Source: Gonatopus flavifemur
Taxonomy: Eukaryota; Arthropoda; Insecta; Hymenoptera; Dryinidae
Length of the DNA: 64,000 bases
Reading direction: 5' to 3'
NCBI GenBank assembly: GCA_018340375.1
Contig: JAFFJZ010000020.1
Span: 2,294,001 to 2,358,000 of the forward strand
The translations under genes and the position numbers were made by a program. Shown in pieces: positions 60,609 to 64,000 of the stretch. Numbering within the stretch: the first letter of the stretch is position 1; every line of letters begins with the position of its first letter. Under the pieces are notes generated by a model, which was not told the origin of the DNA, ran no database searches, and worked only from the letters and a program-made list of their open reading frames with translations.

Positions 60609-63319
60609 ATGGATTCCGCTGCCATAGGTGAGTGTTTCAACAACCTATATTTTCTTAGTAGTTTGATTTGAACAGTTGATTGCAAAAAAATTAGCTTAAG
60701 AGGGTTGAATCCAACCCAAGAAAATTAGGGAAATTTTTAGAAACACATGGGGTTTCTGTAGCGAATTTTATCGAATTCTACAACGTTTGTAGATTTCAAA
60801 GATGATTCAATATCTATGACTCGGAGAGAGATTTACAATATTTTAAGGAGCAGTCCTCTACCTACGTTGGATGAAAAGTTCACTTTCCTTCAAGGAAAAA
60901 TCATCGAGAAAACGTGTTGTCCGGATAACAAAACTACAGACATCTCTAACCTTTTATCTACTTTCAAATGTGTATTTAAAAAGAGATGGGAATCTTCTCA
61001 AAGGACCGAAGAACGATTTCTTGAAAATAATGAAGAATGGTTAAAACAAGAGGTAGTGTTTTGTACTTTCAGGAATCCCCATTCTGTAACTGTTCACACG
61101 CAAGTGGGAAGACCTCTTGTTGAATTCAACGAATGTTCAGAAAGAACGAAACGTAGGAAAAAGGAGAATATCAGAGTAAATACTCCTATCTCAGAGCTGT
61201 CTTACGCCACACAAATGTGTTTGAGAGCGTCTGGACAGATCGAAGCCGCAAAAATTGTAAAGGATGTTACATCTTCTGATCCTGAGCTTGCCAAAATGTA
61301 TATGAAAGGTTATCAAACTCTCAAGCGAAATGAGCCAAAGATGTTGAATGATGAAGATGCTCTAGCTCTCCTAGTAGATGCCGAGCTCTCAAAACATCAG
61401 TACTGCTTATTGCGTGAAGCTGATCCGCAGAAATTTCCACCTTATAAAAAAATTCAACTGGCCAAACGCATGTGTTTCCCTGACAAGGAATTTATTCAAA
61501 TGACAGAAACCTGCGCTGTTGTGCAACTACAAGCACTTCTTGATCACACAGCTACACGTTTTTTAAAGCTACAGAATTCGGTTTTGTCAACTTTATCTGA
61601 TGAAGAGTTACAAAACCTGGTACTTATTTCCAAATGGGGGTTTGATGGGAGCTCTGGCCACTTCTCATACAAACAAGCATATCAAAGTTCGGAAGCTAGT
61701 GATTCCGCTGTGTTCATTACTTCACTTGTGCCTCTCCGCCTACACTGCAATTCAAAAATAATTTGGCAGAATCCAAGGCCATCATCAACCAGATTTTGTA
61801 GGCCAATCAAAATAGAGTTTGTGAAAGAATCAACTGAAGTTTCGGTTGCAGAGAAGCTACGGGTTGATAATGAAATAGAAAATCTGAGGGCTACTTCTTT
61901 CAGAACTGATGAAAAACATGTTTCAGTGAAACATCAGATGATTTTTTCTATGGTGGACGGGAAGGTATGCAATGCCATAACTGAGACAACCTATACCCAG
62001 AAGTGCTATATATGTGGTGCCACATCTAAGGAATTCAACAAAATTGATGATATAGTATCCAGGCCGGTCAAAACCGAAAACCTCCAGTTTGGTTTGTCTT
62101 GTCTACACGGCTGGATACGATTTTTTGAGGGCCTCCTGCATTTGTCTTATAAGGTACCTATTCAGAAGTGGCAAGCACGAAAACAAGATAAAGCTTTGGT
62201 GGAAGAACGAAACAAGGTTGTACAGAAAAGTTTTAAAGAAAAATGTGGCCTCATTGTCGATTTTCCTAAGCCAGAGTTTGGGAACTCAAATGATGGGAAT
62301 ATCGCTAGGCGATTTTTCGCACAACCCGAAGTTTCTGCCGAAATCACAGGGGTGGATGTCAACCTAATACAACGACTTCATGTAGTATTAGCTACCGTTT
62401 CAAGTGGCCATGAAATAGACGTTGAAAAGTTTCGGAGTTACGCTTTAGACACGGCACGCTACTACGCGACAAAATATCCGTGGTACCCAATGTCACCTAC
62501 GATGCACAAGTTTTTGATCCACGGACCTGAAATCATTGCATCTGCTCTTCTACCTATAGGCCAATTGACTGAGGAAGCACAAGGGGCTCGTAACAAAGAT
62601 TTTAAAAGGTAAAAATGATGTATATCACTTAATAATAGTCTATATTTGTCACAGTGGACTCGACACTTTGAAGGGAAAAATTTGACTTCTCAAGTACTGC
62701 AATCAGTTTGATACATTGCACAATACGTTTTTGACTACTAGGCAAACTATATATTTATGGTAACCACGAGAATATATGTTCGCGAAGATTGTTTTGTTCT
62801 GGTAAGGAATTCGGGGAATTATGAATATTCATATACTTTTTTTTATTAATGAGCCACATTGTTCATCCTCTGGAAACATAAATTCATAGACTAGAAAACA
62901 ATTTTGAGAATCAAGTAAACTTATGAATTAGAGGATTTATCCAAAACTTCATACTGATGACCCCAAAGTGCAGCTGCTTTTTGTTTTTCCTTGATTTTGC
63001 TTGTCATGTTGAGATCAAAAGCTTTAACGGTGTCGATGAATACATAATTATATTCAAATATCTTAACAACATTCATTTCCAAAGGTACCGAGAGCATCAC
63101 TCCAGGAAATGCAGTAGAGAAAAAACGAATGAAGACATTTTTAAATGGTTCCTTTTGAGTTCTGATCCAATGTTATCGAGTAAAAGACAGTTGCCCAAGA
63201 AAAAACTGAAGTTTCTCCCTAGAGACGTGTTAAGCCTGATCAAAACTCCGGATATACTTGATAAAGACAACGTAACTTTCCCATTATCTTCCTCTGAGAG
63301 TGAAGAAGAAGAAGACTGA
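60609..63319 (+). CDS. RAG1/Transib-like transposase, three exons, intact
   Basis: Proposed exons 60609-60627, 60793-62608 and 63085-63319 join in frame with GT-AG borders to 689 aa with no stop. The second junction restores NKDFKR-YREHHSRK. RAG1-type landmarks in order (spliced numbering): WGFDGSSGHFSYKQ with Asp291; IWQNPRPSSTRFCRPI; CYICG (Cys411, Cys414); LHGWIRFFE; GNIARRFF; MHKFLIHGPEII (His578, His583); EEAQGARNK with Glu601; then SSDPMLSS and an acidic tail. Compared with RAG1, the Cys2His2 zinc site, the first Asp and the Glu align, but Trp447 falls where RAG1 has its second Asp (LHCD). A working transposase might use another acid; a domesticated or dead enzyme is also possible. No neighbour RAG2-like gene is seen. 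Size fits Transib (about 650-700 aa). Confidence 0.8.
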
Positions 63320-63564
63320 TCTCAGCAAAAAAAAGTGTGGCAAAAGTGAAAACCATTACGATTTCAGTTTTTTATATTATTGTATATATTGTGAATGTAT
63401 ATATCTTTCGATTTAACACATTTGATGTGTTAATATCATTCGATAATTATATTAAGGATGATTCAATGTTGGAAATAATAATAATAATGATCATAATAGG
63501 AACAACAAAATGGGCCGTTTAGTTCTTGTTTAATATCAAGTTATGAATGAAGTTTTGATTTTTG
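63320..63564. other. 3' flank of the RAG1-like gene
   Basis: AT-rich, with AATAATAATAATAATGATC near 63475. No polyadenylation signal stands out. Confidence 0.4.
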
Positions 63565-64000
63565 GCATCCGCCATCCTGAATTTCGGAATTCTGACAACG
63601 GATTCGTGATCAGCGATCCCGAAAACCCCTGGGTACCGAGTTTGAAGGGAATCCGATGATTTTTACAATTTTCGTCCGCTATATTGGGTCCGTTATTTTG
63701 AATTTTGAATTTCAGACCGTGGATTCGTAATCCGCGACCACAGAAACCCCTGAGTACCGAGTTTGAAGAGAATGCGATGATTTTCTCAATATTTGTCCAC
63801 CATATTGGATCCGCCATTCTGAATTTCAAAATTTTGACAACGGATTCGTAATTGGTGACCCCAAAAATTCCTGGGTACCCAATTTGAAAAGAATCCGATA
63901 ATTTTTTCAATTTTCGTCCGCCATATTGGATTCGCCATTCTGAATTTGGGAACTCAGACAGCGGATTCATAATCAGCGACTCCGAAAACCCCTGATCACC
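63565..64000. repeat. Right array of ~120-bp units, inverted; runs off the window
   Basis: CCATATTGGATCCGCCATT-type words at about 63681, 63801 and 63921 in the opposite orientation to 59505-59950, with TCRGTACCS and ATGATTTTTWCAATTTTCGTCC in each unit. Confidence 0.85.

Larger units (their letters stand above)
59505..64000 (+). mobile_element. RAG1/Transib-like element enclosed by inverted ~120-bp arrays
   Basis: Left array 59505-59950 and right array 63565 to beyond the window edge are inverted relative to each other and surround one intact transposase gene at the middle. Classical Transib termini (CACWATG-like) were not found, so the element's limits are unknown. Confidence 0.55.

Overview
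The window is eukaryotic and very probably insect. It is AT-rich, has spliced genes with GT-AG introns, and is dominated by DNA transposons typical of arthropods: mariner, a Tc1-like DUF4817 family, P/THAP, piggyBac-like and hAT-like elements, a RAG1/Transib-like gene, many MITEs, and non-LTR retrotransposon debris. The order cannot be fixed from sequence alone; a hymenopteran-like genome is a guess. Apart from the first coding exon of what looks like a kinesin-13 gene (40479-40545, +) and one weaker possible exon (minus strand, near 41.8-41.95 kb), I see no ordinary host gene. Most of the window is mobile DNA, often nested.

Layout. 1-800: a Tc1-like transposase whose reading frame is still open, cut by the window edge. 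3117-9452: a 6.3 kb foldback element with 2.66 kb arms, CAGGGTACCC ends and an 8-bp target duplication. 9.5-12 kb: an element with 130-bp inverted ends and an inverted array of ~280-bp units. 12-13.2 kb: RNase H end of a non-LTR retrotransposon. 13.45-15.53 kb: CATATATG-rich element. 15619-16915: complete mariner broken by one stop codon. 17.76-24.96 kb: a P-element relative whose seven-exon THAP transposase reads open throughout. 25-27 kb: MITEs and a tRNA-like gene lying in the loop of an inverted repeat. 26.94-31.31 kb: two head-to-head copies of a second transposase family, enclosed by inverted arrays of ~120-bp units. 31.6-34.4 kb: second Tc1-like copy, split by a 1.4 kb piggyBac-type insertion. 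35-39.6 kb: several MITEs and foldbacks. 39.7-45 kb: presumed promoter, first exon and intron of the kinesin-like gene. 45.2-52.75 kb: a second giant palindrome made of a 183-bp satellite, interrupted by a hAT-like insertion. 53.2-54.6 kb: LINE and hAT remnants. 56.9-58.9 kb: AGTTCT-rich tandem repeats. 59.5-64 kb: an intact three-exon RAG1/Transib-like transposase gene enclosed by inverted ~120-bp arrays.

The most notable signals are: (1) two unrelated transposase genes, both enclosed by inverted arrays of clearly related ~120-bp units; (2) the RAG1-like gene itself, which keeps the RAG1-type zinc site, first Asp and last Glu but shows Trp where RAG1 has its second catalytic Asp; (3) an apparently uninterrupted P-type transposase; (4) two multi-kilobase palindromes with transposon-like ends; (5) a 108-bp hAT-type MITE that shares termini with the 6.3 kb palindrome. 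All identifications come from reading motifs; no database search was run, and element edges are approximate unless a target duplication is stated.
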